Source of the DNA: MGBC124762 sp048201935
GTDB lineage: Bacteria > Bacillota > Clostridia > Oscillospirales > Oscillospiraceae
DNA length: 64,000 nt
Reading direction: 5' to 3'
Assembly: GCA_048201935.1 (NCBI GenBank)
Contig: DBFBGR010000004.1
Span: 148,767 to 212,766 of the forward strand
Below are positions 10,001-22,200 of this stretch, one piece after another. The stretch's first letter is position 1. Each line of letters begins with the position of its first letter. The notes beneath the pieces were generated by a model that worked only from the letters and a program-made list of their open reading frames with translations, made no database searches and was not told where the DNA came from. A program made the position numbers and the translations under genes.

Positions 10001-13000
10001 CCTGGGCCCTGCCGGGTGGCTTGGGCGACGGCCTGACCCACAGCTACGCGGGCAGCCATAGCGTCTACCGCTACGGCCCCACGCCCCTCTACGAGGGCAT
10101 CGACGCCGACGGCGACGGTCTGCTGGACGGCTACGCCGTGGCGGGCTTTGGCAGGGTGTTCCAGCCCTTGGCCACGCCTGATCAATATACCGCCACCCTC
10201 CGCCGGGAGGGGACCCAGAAGGACGCCGAGGGCGTGCGCATCAAGCTGCTGAGCTGGGATACCGACGGCATCACCCGCGTCGCGCCGGGCACGGACTTTG
10301 ACAATGACAACGTGACCTTGGTGACCTACGACACCAAGCAGGAGAACTACACCGCCCGCCAGGACTTCGTCCTCACCATCAAAAATGTGGGCACCACCGA
10401 CATCTACGGCCTGGACATCGACACCGTCACCGACGGCTACGACCTCAAGGACAACGGCGACGGCACCAGGAAGATGGGCGGGCACTTCGAGATGCTGGTG
10501 CCTCCGGCCTCCTTCCTGCCTGTGGGCGGCACGACGACGTTTACTCTGACCTACGTCTACGACCTGCCCGCCAACGAGGCCCCCAACACCCTGTTGTACC
10601 GCGATACCCTCTACATCACCGCCAGCGGCCACAACGACGCGGGCGTGGGCAAGCAGCACGACACCGGGCGCATGGACGACCAGTACCTCCTGGACTTCGA
10701 CGCGGAGTTCGTGGTCTCCAAGAATCCGCTCCACAAGGTCACCGTCATCTATAAGCCGGAAAACGGCAACATGGGTACGGCCAACCTGATCGTGGGCGAG
10801 CAGGGCGCCACCGCCGCCGACGTGCAGATGATCTACACCCCCACCACCCGGACCTACGCCAAGGACGGCCTTGTCTACGTGGTGGTCAACAAGGTGGACG
10901 AGTACGAGGTCAAGGCCATTACCGCCGAGATCAATGGCGTTACCGTGGACCTGCTGAACAATAACAAATACGGCGCGGTGACCCTGCCCGGCCTCTTTGG
11001 CACAGCCACCGTGGATGACCCCATGAAGGAGGTCTACGTCTTCCAGATGCCCGACCACGACGTGACCGTCTACGTGGACTTCTACGAGCCCTTCCACTCC
11101 AAGCTCCGGCTGGAGAACCTCATCGACTTCTCCTCGCCCCCCGACCCGGCGGACAGCTCGGTGAAGGTCAACGACCTGAAGACCGCCATGGGCGACCCCG
11201 ACCCCTGCGCCGACCACACTTATCCTGTCTGGCGCAAGCAGCCCTTCACCCAGGCGGAGAAGGACGCTGCCGCCCAGTGGGCCACCGACACCGCCGCGGG
11301 CGACCCGGACTACTACCTGATGACCCAGGGCAAGGCCATGCCCCACGGGAAGGACTGGCCCACGGTGACCGACGGCGACGACGAGGGCCGACGGTTCATT
11401 TCCCGGGAAAACCAGTACATCGTGGTCATCGACGCTGAGGACGACATCTCCCAGGTGGAGGCCAAGATCCGCCGGGTGGTCTACCACGAGGATTACCAGG
11501 GCCTCAATCCGGGCAACTACCCCAACGGCAACAACTACGAGATCGAGCTGGACATCTCCATGGAGGTCTACCCCTACAACATCGAAAAGAAAAACGACGC
11601 GGGGGCCTTCAACTGGTCGGGCTATACCCCAGACGCGGTGTACGTCCCCGACCCCACCTCCGGCAAGGCCAGCGTGGGCTACGGCCCCAGCCCCGCCTTC
11701 ACCGGCGATCCCCGGCGGGTCTATTCCACCCCCAATACCTATACCGAGACCGGCTATCCGCCCGCCGACGGCGCCTCCGACTCCAGCCTCCACACCAGTT
11801 GCCAGTTCCCTTCTCCCAAGAAGGGCGAGTCCAGCTATGTGGTCATCACCCTGTCGGCCTACAACCCGGAGATCGGCCGCACCGATTCCCGGCGGTACTA
11901 TCTGGAGATCCACCGCAAGACCGACGAGCCCAACGTGCTCCTCCACTACGGCAACTCCCCCTACGGCATGATCATGAACGAGGAGCGCTTCGATACCAAG
12001 CCCAAGCAGGACGCGGCCAAGGAGGCCTTCTTGGCGGGCTACACCTTTGAGGGCCTGAGCCGTACGGTGGTGCCCGACGCGGTGTGGGACCACAGCGACA
12101 TGCACCACGTCATCTACAACCGGGAAGCCTGGGTCCGCAACAAGGCCATCTTTGAGCCCGAGAGCCTTACCGGCTTCCAGCCGGCCCGCCATGCCGACGG
12201 CTGCCAGAAGTTCTACGACGAGGACCCCGACGACCACGAAAACACCAACAATCCGCTGAACATCAAGACCCAGCCCATCTACGAGCCGAAAAAGAACGTC
12301 TATGTGGCGGCGGAGAACCTGGACCTGAACGATTACGCCTACTTCGCCATCCTGGGCGAGACGTTGCGCGAGCCCGGCGTTATTAAGGCCTGGGACTCCT
12401 CGGGCCGGGAGGTGAGCCTCAACAGTATCACCGCCGTGGCTATGGACGTAGACTGGGAGACCAACGGAGGTAAGGGCCTGACGCTGCTGGACACCACCCA
12501 GACCCAGCAGGTGGAGCGCTTCAAGGGCGGCCAGACCGACTTCCCGGTGATGGACCTGGGCGTTCAGGGCAGCACCCTGACCTTCCTGGCCGAGCACCAG
12601 CCCGCCACGCCGCTCCCCGTCACCGGCGCCAACTGGCCCGTCAGCTCCCAGGAGGTCACCAAGACCCCCGAGGGCGGCGAGCCCACCACCGAGACCGAGT
12701 ACACCCTCATCGAGGACATCCGCCCGGGCCGGTATGCCATCGTTTACAGCTTTACCGACTTTGACGGCACCACCACCCTCCAGGTAGACCGGCCCTTCGT
12801 CATCCTCCGGGGTGTGGGCGACGTGAACACCGACGGCAAGCGTGACAGCGTCAAGACCGCTCTGGCCGCGTCCACGCCCTTCCTGGACAGCGACGAGTAC
12901 CACATCGAGGACCGGGTGGGGCTGGACCCCTTGGGCTACGAGGCCGGCGGCGCGGTGGACGCCAGCAACCCCTACGGCAGGGATTACCCCTTCGCCAACA

Positions 13001-13137
13001 TCTTCAAGTTCCGGGTATGCGATGTGAATAACGACCGCAACATCAACCACATCGATGCCAACCAGCTGGACAAAAACGCCCGAGCGGGCGGCGGTTGGCT
13101 CCGGTTCTACCATCCCTGGGAGTACGGTCTGGACTAA
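7024..13137 (+). CDS. Giant exported protein with cohesin-like N-terminus and C-terminal dockerin-like module (gene 2)
   Basis: The GTG start at 7024 sits 7 nt behind GGGAGGGG and gives a clean signal peptide (VKKKYGLKAVLASALVSVAL, then AAPAVVFSA) in a 2037-aa product; the frame is open further upstream, but without a ribosome binding site. Residues about 36-255 look like a cohesin-type beta sandwich (GAEFNLEYNPDYLRPSD near the start, VTLGQISFQVDM near the end). Further on come an EF-like DADGDGLLDG loop (about 1028), a CARDB-like segment (about 1110-1230), an InlB-B-like repeat ending FQMPDHDVTVYVDF (about 1240-1356) and a cadherin-like block followed by GNSPYGMIMNEER. The C-terminus holds two Ca loops, GDVNTDGKRD (about 1930) and CDVNNDRNINHID (about 1999). 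The region from the cadherin-like block to the first loop resembles part of gene 3. No enzyme domain seen. Inference: structural surface component. The fold assignments are by eye. Confidence 0.85.
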   Translation: MKKKYGLKAVLASALVSVALAAPAVVFSAPTVETVGQIHFSGAELRSVELPNGEMSVQAIFDVSIDHVINATGAEFNLEYNPDYLRPSDMTTNEVIVAPDPEAFCDSFFASDPELYYTEKDGARTVVNPFSVRTKDASQLDTGHCIVHMALWMDQDSAKDGNGIITTTGGPSGTTLADGTFIGGKVEVLEGINYGTSQADDNAYVVNSRQDPDEADERDDEDLFVTLGQISFQVDMDRLPEALYYFSGLKAERHHPDDTSSTIPWVTTDSTNGPGKDTFLLDITAQIAETKDPWIIRHFRFVGNRGRKELVPLSPKDTPEAGVTTMIDSYEFDFDPKTIVDVEATEPEVTVNAYQNYTHGDPDDLPLTMGRYSPTVTVTYADGSKENIPFPWGQKDAAGAYKDGYTVKSYPDYTQADVDAWVAANPGTTAADCPFQVGQSNEDGALSGVTTANYDPTHGVYRFSQKYVYTGNDGKRHTFPKPVTAKLTVTPITVIDVTAEDKERSYKVTDVVDQVPDTASLRLPEQARVQTDIVPSGVSLVVPIKGWKPVQPASAGSSVVSTWPGTVDNTPGKKMNSLKADDYVMPGTYPAGDANEGKNGYPYWPDSADRSATTTDPERFIGRYSFETSKSNHADKENILSVDIKALYPWLTIPFKPGSTVDRVEDWDVGQAYRSILSEEDFDKVDPQQYEAVWISTVTEDVGNGKYAPNDGHQNGVGQPTLTLALYKKAGVSFSDYGSLSADSIFRVWLPNGQELGTGQVGGGVSVDNWFNDSTDLGPTGQDHVNGYYQTESDRRPGATGDGLFFKLITNPDQPEVNEHGAERETLRRYINLGGWYQIAVCEDPGAGDHWSQPLPVYVPPRRNEYTEDKVYNFLGKNAGLYNWPGGVGDTLYLPRGDYAVVGPGDTTFTQGVGLPIYDVKDATGNLLSTTDGLRDGTSVFEPGSIHRLLPGVEPHTESYGVKTLYDGQTGAQPGEIFNVKVKKDHTQGGTRTWALPGGLGDGLTHSYAGSHSVYRYGPTPLYEGIDADGDGLLDGYAVAGFGRVFQPLATPDQYTATLRREGTQKDAEGVRIKLLSWDTDGITRVAPGTDFDNDNVTLVTYDTKQENYTARQDFVLTIKNVGTTDIYGLDIDTVTDGYDLKDNGDGTRKMGGHFEMLVPPASFLPVGGTTTFTLTYVYDLPANEAPNTLLYRDTLYITASGHNDAGVGKQHDTGRMDDQYLLDFDAEFVVSKNPLHKVTVIYKPENGNMGTANLIVGEQGATAADVQMIYTPTTRTYAKDGLVYVVVNKVDEYEVKAITAEINGVTVDLLNNNKYGAVTLPGLFGTATVDDPMKEVYVFQMPDHDVTVYVDFYEPFHSKLRLENLIDFSSPPDPADSSVKVNDLKTAMGDPDPCADHTYPVWRKQPFTQAEKDAAAQWATDTAAGDPDYYLMTQGKAMPHGKDWPTVTDGDDEGRRFISRENQYIVVIDAEDDISQVEAKIRRVVYHEDYQGLNPGNYPNGNNYEIELDISMEVYPYNIEKKNDAGAFNWSGYTPDAVYVPDPTSGKASVGYGPSPAFTGDPRRVYSTPNTYTETGYPPADGASDSSLHTSCQFPSPKKGESSYVVITLSAYNPEIGRTDSRRYYLEIHRKTDEPNVLLHYGNSPYGMIMNEERFDTKPKQDAAKEAFLAGYTFEGLSRTVVPDAVWDHSDMHHVIYNREAWVRNKAIFEPESLTGFQPARHADGCQKFYDEDPDDHENTNNPLNIKTQPIYEPKKNVYVAAENLDLNDYAYFAILGETLREPGVIKAWDSSGREVSLNSITAVAMDVDWETNGGKGLTLLDTTQTQQVERFKGGQTDFPVMDLGVQGSTLTFLAEHQPATPLPVTGANWPVSSQEVTKTPEGGEPTTETEYTLIEDIRPGRYAIVYSFTDFDGTTTLQVDRPFVILRGVGDVNTDGKRDSVKTALAASTPFLDSDEYHIEDRVGLDPLGYEAGGAVDASNPYGRDYPFANIFKFRVCDVNNDRNINHIDANQLDKNARAGGGWLRFYHPWEYGLD

Positions 13138-13231
13138 GCGGACCGCCCTTCCACACCCCAGGTCCCCATCCCTCAGCCCTGACCCCGCTCGCCGGGGCCG
13201 GGGCCTTGGGACACCAAGGAGGCAGAGGCTT

Positions 13232-16200
13232 ATGGATAACAAGTGGACAAAACGGCTGGTGAGCCTGACGGTGGCGCTGGAGATGTTCTGCTCTCCGGTG
13301 GCCATGGCCAGGGCGGAGGGGGACGCTTCCGAGCGGCCCGAGATCCCCGCCGTGGTCTTCGAAGAGCGCTCCGAGACCCCTGCCGTCAGCGGTGGCGGCG
13401 GCTCCGCCGACCTCATGGCCCTGCCTGTGGATGAACGGGACCTGGCCGTGGACCTGTCCTTTGGTATCCCCCTGGAGCAGGGCGTGGGCGGCGCGACCTA
13501 CCCTGCCCGCTACAAGGGCTATTTCACCCACGAGGGCGGCTCCGCCCGGGACTGGGGCTACCGGACCTTCAATACCGGCGAGAAGTATTTTGTCAAGTCC
13601 GGCGACAACTTCTATACCGTGCTCCCTGACCCGGGCCGCCTGCCCGACCTGGAGCTGGACGGCTTTTACGTCCTGGGCGAGCCCATCGAGTCCTGGCTGG
13701 ACGAAGACACCCGTGTGAGCAAGGTCCAGAGCTGGACTTACGATGAGACCTGGGGCGATGGCGCCCTCAAGGTGGAGTGGTCCAACGACGATGTGGGCTT
13801 CACCGCCAATGACGACGTGGACTATTTCGAGGGCAAATACCTCTCCCTGGGCTACATTGAAAGCGGAAAGATGGAGGAGCTCTTCAACTCGAGCATCGCC
13901 CGCCACGACGACGTGATGGGCTTTGTGCCCATGGTGGCCCGCTGGAAGGACAGCGCCAACGCCAACCTCACCAGCCTCTCCGCCACCACCTACACCCAGG
14001 ACACCGGCGCGGCCAACGAGGTGGCCCAGCTTTTCACCGAGGACCCCACCGGCAAGGCCGACCCCGCGCGCGTGGAGCTCTCCGCCATCAACGCCGCCTA
14101 CTTTGACGACGATGCCCATACCAAGGAGTTCTGGCTCCGGGTCAGCGAAGACCAGGAGTCGTTGACGCTGAAATTCGCCGCCTACGAGCCCTATTACGCC
14201 TATAATGTGACCCAAAACGGAGCAGGGGACAGCCCTGTCTCCGTTTCCGTGCTGTTCAACGACCGGAACGTCACCACCGCCGAGGGCGAGGCCATCCAGG
14301 TCCGGCGGGGCTGGAGCTGGGACGACGCGGGCCAGCCCACCGACGCCATCGTGCCCCAGCCCAGGGACACCAGCGGCTGGCTGACCCCCACCAACCGGGA
14401 CACCAACCCCGCCCGGTCCCACTGGAGCGTGGAGAACATCCCTCTGGCCAAGGTGGCCCAGGCCGAGGACATGGACAACGCCCGCACCACCATCACCATC
14501 ACCGTGGAGGCCCCCAACGGCGACAGGGAGCGGTACATCCTCCACGTGGAGCGGCTCATGACCCCCACCTATACCCTGGGCCTGGGCAACACGCCGCTGG
14601 CCATGATCGAAAAGGACCAGCGGGGCAACTGGGGCGAGACCGAGAGCCGCCGCCGTCAAAAGAAGGACGAGGCCAAGGAGCTCTTTGCCCAGTCCTTCCG
14701 CCTGGGCTACGGCGGCGCGGTGAGCCCCGGCGACTACACCTATTATAAAAGCGACTTCACCACCGCCGCCTGGACCGGCTTTAGCTGGCAGGGGCAGAAG
14801 AATTACAACATCGACCTGGACGAGACCGCCGTCGTGGCCTACCAGGACACCGCCTTTGCCGATCCCGGCGTCACCTTTGTGGGCAGCAACGGCAAGGCGG
14901 TGGAGTTTGGCGCCAACGCTCCGGTAGAGTACCAGGACTGCGTCACCCGGACCATCGAGCTGCGCAAAGCCGACAAGCTCACCGCCGACGGCTACGGCGC
15001 GTCGGGGGAGGCGTGCTGGTACACCGCCGAGGGCGGCCAGGCCGTGTTGAAGTCCACCCAGACCGCCCAGGTCCTGCAAAACGCCGACGGCAGCGACGGC
15101 GTGGACCTGCGAGGGCTGCGGATCCTGCCCGGGATCTACACCATGACCTATACCTTCACCGATCCCCTGGACCCGGGTAACCCCGTGGTGGCCCAGCGGC
15201 CCTTGGTGGTGTTGCCCATCCCCGGCGATGTGGACATGGACGGGGCGGTCACCGTGGCCGACGCCATGGCCCTTCGGGCCCGCCAGGCCGACTGGGAGAC
15301 CTCCAACGCCCTGGACGTGCAGCTTTTGCGCTTCCGGGTGCTGGGGACTAAGACCGCTCAGGACATCATCCAAGGCTACCAGCCCGTGCTGGCCGACCTG
15401 GGCCGCAGCGACTACTTCTATCCGCCTCTGCCCGCCCCGGACGACGCTTCGGACACCTACCAGCGCAGGACCTGGGATCAGGTGGAGATGAACGGCTCGG
15501 CCCGGCTGGAACTGCGCTTTTTGGGCGTGGAGCAGGGCATTTTGGACGGGGAAAACAGCCATACCAACCCCGCCACCGACGGCGTGGTGGACCTGGAGCA
15601 CGGCAAGATCGGTCCCTGGCAGGCCGACGGGGAAGGGGAGGTCACCGTCCGGGAGAAGGACGTGCTCACCGGCAAGGATAAATACGGCATTTCCGGCCAA
15701 AACGACGTGTTCTGGGTGGGGGTCTACCTCACCCCCGGGGACCTGGCGGGCAGCACCGTGGAGGACCTGACCCTCACGCTGACCTACGACAGCGATTTTG
15801 TGGCCCCCATGGTGGTCTACAAAAACGGCCAGTTCCCCGACGCCAGCCAGGATAACTACTGGTACCGGGCCCTTTACTACTATAACTTCGGCGACGGCTC
15901 CAAGCTGGACCAGAGCCACACCATGACCCTCTTCAGCGGCTACAACCGCACCGACTACGACTACGAGACCGGCTCGGCCATGAGCCGGGCCTACGCCACC
16001 CACTACTCCAAGGTCATCGGCGAGCTCGAGCAGCTCCAGAGCAACAGCTCGCTGCGGGAGATGGTGGTCAGCATCCAGGGCAGCGACGCGCCCACCAGCC
16101 ACCGGGCCACCCTGCCCGGCGACGAGGTCTGTGTGCTGGCCGTGCCCTTCCGCCTGTTGAAGCACCCCACCGGCGGCCGCCTGACAGGCGGCAAGGCCCG

Positions 16201-19200
16201 GCTGGTGGAGCTGGGCGCGGGCATGCGGGACTTCACCCTAGTGACCAAGGCGGCCTCCGGCGCCAGCCGGGGCGTTAGCGCGTCGTCGGTCTTTGGGCGG
16301 CTCTTCTCCGCCTACGCCGAGGGAGACGGCCGGGCCATGGAAAGCGGCGATGTGACCTACGCCTTCTCCGCCCAGGACGACATCTACGGCGGCTCCACCC
16401 GGAACCTGCGGGAGAAGGTGAGCTACAAGGACGACGCCAACGCCATCCCCGGAATGATCCCCATTGGCGAGAACAAGACCAGCGCCACCGTCCTGCGTAA
16501 GGCGAAGTACGCCGAGGACTACGGCACACTGCGCATTGACGGCGGCGGGCAGCTGACGGCGGGCAGTTTGCCCGCGGGCATGGAGTATCACCACCAGTCC
16601 AGCGGCCAGGGGGTCATCACTGGCGCGCCCACCGAGGTGGGCGACGGGGAGTTTGCATTCACCATCACCCGGGGCGGCGTAGAGACCTACTATGTCCTGC
16701 CGGTGGAGAAGCGGACCCTCCACTTCTACCCCAACGGCTGCGGTTCCTACTACGGCCAGGACAGATACCGGGGACAGAGCAACGAGAGCTTTACCTTCAC
16801 CTACCGGGTCTCCGAGCTGGCGGACCGGGACGTTCCCGAGGACGTGGAGCTGGAGGGCGACGGCGCGGAGCTGGTCAGCATTTTGGGCTCGGACGGTAGC
16901 TATACCCCGCCCACCTTCACCGCCAAGCTCAGCCGCAACACCACCGACGCGGAAAATCCCGTCCAGCAGGACACCAAAGTGGGCACCTATCCCGTCATTT
17001 TGGACGACGGCACCGCCCTGGACGACAAATACGACCTGGTGCTGGACGAGACCACGCAGAACAAGCAGGTGCTGGAGATCCTCCGCAGGCCCGTGTGGAT
17101 CGACCACATCGAGGCCTCTCCCGAGCAGACCGGGGCCCAGATCTACAGCGACGGCAGCCGTCTGGACTGCTTGGTCACCATCGACGAGAAGGAGAGCAAG
17201 GCCCTCATGATCCATCTGGCCCTGCGAGATGAGGTCATCGCCAACGGTTCCTGGGGCGGACGGCCCCTCACCGGCGAGGCCCGGGTGGGGGACGACGCCC
17301 TCAAGCTCACCTTCAGCGGCGAGTTCCTGCGCAACGCCGACGACGAGCGGGAGTTCCCCGACAACAAGGATATGTTCTATATGACCGGTGAGGAAGTGGA
17401 GCGCTCCATCGGCAAGATCACCATCAGCGAGGCCAACCGGACCCTGTTCAACAAGGAAAATCCCAATTACGACCTGCAACTGGTGTCGGGCGCCGTCCTC
17501 CACGGCGAGGATAACGACGTTCGGGGCAAGGTGATGCGCCGGGAGATCACCGAGCTGGAGTTCTCCGACTACCCCAACGCCTTGAACGGCAAGGGCTCTG
17601 TGACCTACGGTGAGTACATCAGCCTGGCCGACCTTCGTATCCGGGTCTTCCGGGACGACCAGCAGATCGGCTCCCAGCCCTACGACTTCACCTATGACTA
17701 CGACGGCTCCATGGCCCAGGCCATGGACATCCACTATAACTGGGTCACCAAAGAGGAGATGGAGGCGGGCCTCAAGAGCCCCAACACCCTCATCGGCTCT
17801 GGCTGGGACCCCACCCAGCCCAAGGGCCGGCAGGACGCGCGGCCCTACCGGGACACCAACGAGACTCTCAGCGTGGACATGGACGGTATGTACCTGTGCG
17901 CCATCGCCCGCAAATACGCCCTGAACGACCCCGACGCGGTCCAGGATGCCAACGCCTATGTGAAGGAATATAGCGCGTATCCCATCCATGTGCTGCCCAA
18001 GGAGGTCACCCTCTCGGTCACCGACATGAACCGCTTCTACGGCGAGGAGACCGCCCAGCCCAGCTATACCTACGCGGTGAACCAGCTCTCCAGCGGCGAC
18101 CTGCAAAAGCTCCGGGCCCACTACGGCCAGGACTATGTCTTCACCGGCGCGTCGGAGGAGCTGGAGTGGCTGATGGAGGGCGACAAGAACTTCCAAAAGC
18201 CCACCATCCAGTTCATGCGCAGCCCCCGCCTGCCTGAGTCGGACACCGACGAGGACCTGGTCACCACCGAGACCAACGCCACCAACACCTATTATTACCA
18301 GGTCATCTCCGGGGCCCGGTCCACCAACTACCGCTTCCGCTACGCCCGGGTGGACGGCGACCGGCGGCCCAGCGCCGACTTTGGCACCGCCTATCTCAGC
18401 ATCATGAAGCGGCCCATCGTGGTGGCGGACGTGGGCAGCCGCTACACCACCGACGCCAGCGGCCATGTGGTGCGCGCCACCACCACCGGCAAGGACACCT
18501 TCGCCGTGCTCTACGCCGACTCCAAGCGGCTGTTGCTGGACGACCAGGTGGACGACGGCGTCCACACGCCCTTTACCGCCTCCGCCGCGGTGGGCGCGGT
18601 GGACCGGGTCACCTTCACCGCCCCGGCCTATGACCCGGACACCCAGACCGTCACCTATTATAACGGCGGCGCCAGCGATAACGTGACCCAGCAGACCGGC
18701 ATGGCCTACTCTGTGGACCACCCGGTGCTGGAGAAGGATCTGGCCGACCTGAAGATCACCTACAAGGTCCAGTTCCTGCCCGATCAGGGCCAGTATAGCT
18801 GGAACTCCTTCTCGGACAACTATTACAGCGTAGAGGACCTGACCGCCGCCGGCGGCCAGGCCCAGCGGCCTGTGGAGTTGCGGGAGCTGGCGCTGACCAG
18901 CGACACGGGCGTAGCCAACAACTATATGCTGGTCTACACCGACTCCTTCCAGGCCGTCCGCCGGGCCCCGGCCAACTCCACGCTGGTCAACGCCCCCGAC
19001 CCCTCCAACACCACCAACCCGGGCAACGCCGCCTTCCAGCAGTACGGCACCGGTCTTGTGATCCTGCGGCCCATCAAGACCATGGATATCAAGAGCGTGG
19101 GCTGTATGCAGTACACCTACGGCGAGTATTTCGCCCCGGATAACCCCGGCGTCAGCGGCAGCCAGCTCACCCTGTCGGTGAACTACGACACCCGCTACGA

Positions 19201-22200
19201 CAACTACACCGCGCCCTATGTGGGCAACGTCAACAGCGAGACCGTGGCCTATACCTACGAGACGGACACCAGCTCCTTCGCCAAGCGTGGCTTTGTCATC
19301 CACTACATCGACCCCGCCACCCAGACCGAGCAGGGCGTGGGCGAGAGCGGGCAGATCCTGATGGGCGGCGACCCTCTCTATCCCGCCACCCACAACGGCA
19401 AGCACCTCTTTGTCTCGGGCAAGCGGGGCGAAAACGACCCGCTGGTCTATTCCTCCATCACCGCCGCCGCCCTGGAGATCGCCCAGACGCCGCTGGTGCT
19501 GACGGCCCGGAATATCCACCGCTTCTACGGCGAGGACAATCAGACCGGCTATGTGGTCCCCCTGAACGGCGAGAGCCCGGAGCAGGCGGGGGACGGCTCG
19601 CTCACCTTTACCTACGCCTTCCAGGCTTCTCAACTGGCCCGGTGGGACCGGGAGACGCTGAGCGAGCTGCTGGGCAAGACCATCCGCGAGGTGGACACCG
19701 TCACCCAGGGCGAGCTGGAGCAGGCCCTGGACCTGGCCGCAAAGGGCTCCGACGAGCAGAAGGCCTGGGCCAAGGGCTTTGGCTACCAAAAGCCCGCCAT
19801 CACAACTGCCGCCAACCAAACCAGCCCCATCAACACGAGCGATGGCAAGTGGGGCGAATATCCCATCACCAACACCGCCAAGTCCTTTGCCAACTATAAG
19901 GTAGAGGGCGTGGGGGCGACGCTGTATGTCTACCCCCGGCCCATCCGGGTCACCGGTATCGCCAGCAGCCAGGACGACCCGGTGTATACCATCTACAACC
20001 AGACCGCCGGTAAGATCTTCAACACCGCCTTTGACCAGGACCGGATCACCGTGAAGCGCAGCAACGACGGCTTGAGCGACACCTGGGCCCAGGACCTGGC
20101 CGACGGCATCCACCGCGGCGTGGACCTGCCCCTCACCGGCTCCGCTCTGGTGGGGACGGACGCGCTGAAATACCGGGCCAGCATCGATTATAGCTCCAAC
20201 GACACCACTCTGCCCGAGGGCAAGAACGAGGCCTATATGGATGTGGTGGCCACCATCACTGGCTTCGCCGCCAGCGCCGACCAGACTGAGCGCAACTACA
20301 ACCTGAGCACCTCCCGAAACGGCGCCTACACCGACGACCAGGCCACCGGCGCGGTGAAGCTGCGTACCATCGGCTACATCATCATCCGCCAGCTCCCCGA
20401 GAGCAAGTATGACTACGGCCAGACCCTGAGCCTGGACGGGCTGCGGGTGACGGTCAACTACAAGATGCTGGGCGACGAGGGCGGCGAGTATGACTCGGTG
20501 AACGTAGACTACATCGACGCCAACCAGTTCCAGAGCTACGGCCTCTACGTCAACTACTGGGACCCTGACTACGACGCCGTCCCCGACCAGAGCCGCTGGA
20601 AGTCCATCCCCAACGGCTACCGTAAGGCGGGCACCGGCGACCATCTGACCATTGCCCCCACCCACGACACCCAGCAGTTCCTGGGCAACGACAAGTCTAA
20701 GCCCTTGGAGCGGCCCTTCGCCGCCAACGGTATGGGGCTGATCATTTCCGCCTTCCAAGAGGGTGAGAACCAGAACCCCGCCCAGCCCAAGGTGCTGGCC
20801 GCCACCCGGGAGCTTATCCCCGGCGCGGGCGTGGAGAGCTATGAGGTCACCGACACCAACAAGACCCCCTTCACCATCACCGTCCGGCCCCGGCGGTTGC
20901 AGTATACCCTGTCGGCCACCGATAAGACCTACAACGGCGACGGCAAGACCGCGGGCACCCTGCGGCTGACCAACCTCTTCGACCAGAAGAACGTCCAGAC
21001 CAAGATCACCTCCACCAGCACCGCCGCTCTCCACACCCCGGTGTACCAGGACGTGACCGACGTGGTCTACGTCCCCGTGGGCGCGAGCTATGAGAGCCTG
21101 GGGGACAACTACCAAAGCTATACCGGCACCGGCTACCAGGTGGCGGGCAGCGCCATCTCCTTCACCACCGGCGCTTACACCGACGGCCGCGCCAGCCTCC
21201 TGGACCAGAACCCCGCCGTCCAGTGGGCCAGCGGCTACCAGTGGGGCAAGGGCCTTTTAGAGTTCACCTTCCCCAACGCCAACGTCCACTATGTGGACGA
21301 TACCTTCCTTTCCGGGGCTGTCCCCGGGGTGGGCACGGCGGAGCTGGCCCAGTATTGGCGCGCCAGCCAGGACCTCAACGGCGTGGATGGCCGCTGGGAC
21401 AGCTATCCCGACGTTTCCCAGATGCCCGTGGAGGTCAACAACATGACCTTTATGGGTCCCGACGCGGCCAACTATACCTGGGGTCCCAGCACCGAGGCCC
21501 AGGTCACTGAGACTCAAGTCACCCTGGACACCGACCGCGCCACCTTGGGCAGTGGCCAGGCCGACCTGCCCTACGCCACCGTCCACAAGGCCAACCGCCA
21601 GAGCATCCAGGACCTGCTCAGCGGTAAGGACTTTGTCCTGCCCACGCTGCAGGTGGACGAGCACACCAACGTCATCCGCGTGACCTACGGCGAGGACCTG
21701 GACAAGATCGACGACCGCACCGGCGTCACCGAGCAGGAGAACGTGCTGACCCCCGACGGCGCCGACGAGTTCCGCGACGAGCTCCACTTTGAGTACGCCC
21801 TGGTCTACGAGTCCGACGGCCTGCTGCGCCAGTGGGCGGGCAGGGCAGGGGACCAGGGGTATCAGGACACCCTCTTCTTCGGCGGCGAGACTGTGGCCCC
21901 CGAGGTGGACCCGGGCTATGTTCCTCAACTGGACCGGCTGGATAAGCTGGAGAACGCCAGCGAGCGCACCGTCTACAAGGGCCAGCGCTACCGCTGGGCC
22001 CAGGAGGACACGGGCCTTTCGGAGCGTGGCTGGCGGGAGGACGGCGGCTTCACGGTGGATCCGATGGCGTACCCTGGCTACGCCACCTACGGCGAGGCCG
22101 TCCGGGACGCCTACTGGTACTACGACCTCTACACCACTGACCGGACCGCGCTGCCCCGGGACACCGTTTTCTATCCCCTGGTCCGCCTGGCCGAGACCCA

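Noticed and set aside
13055..13231. Upstream extension of giant gene 3 overlapping the end of gene 2
   Set aside because: ATG 13232 has a strong ribosome binding site and starts a signal peptide; the extension would bury the signal peptide inside the protein.
13138..13231. GC-rich inverted segments in the gap between genes 2 and 3 as a terminator
   Set aside because: The stem CCCCG/CGGGG is short and there is no T-tract; the gap appears to hold only the ribosome binding site.
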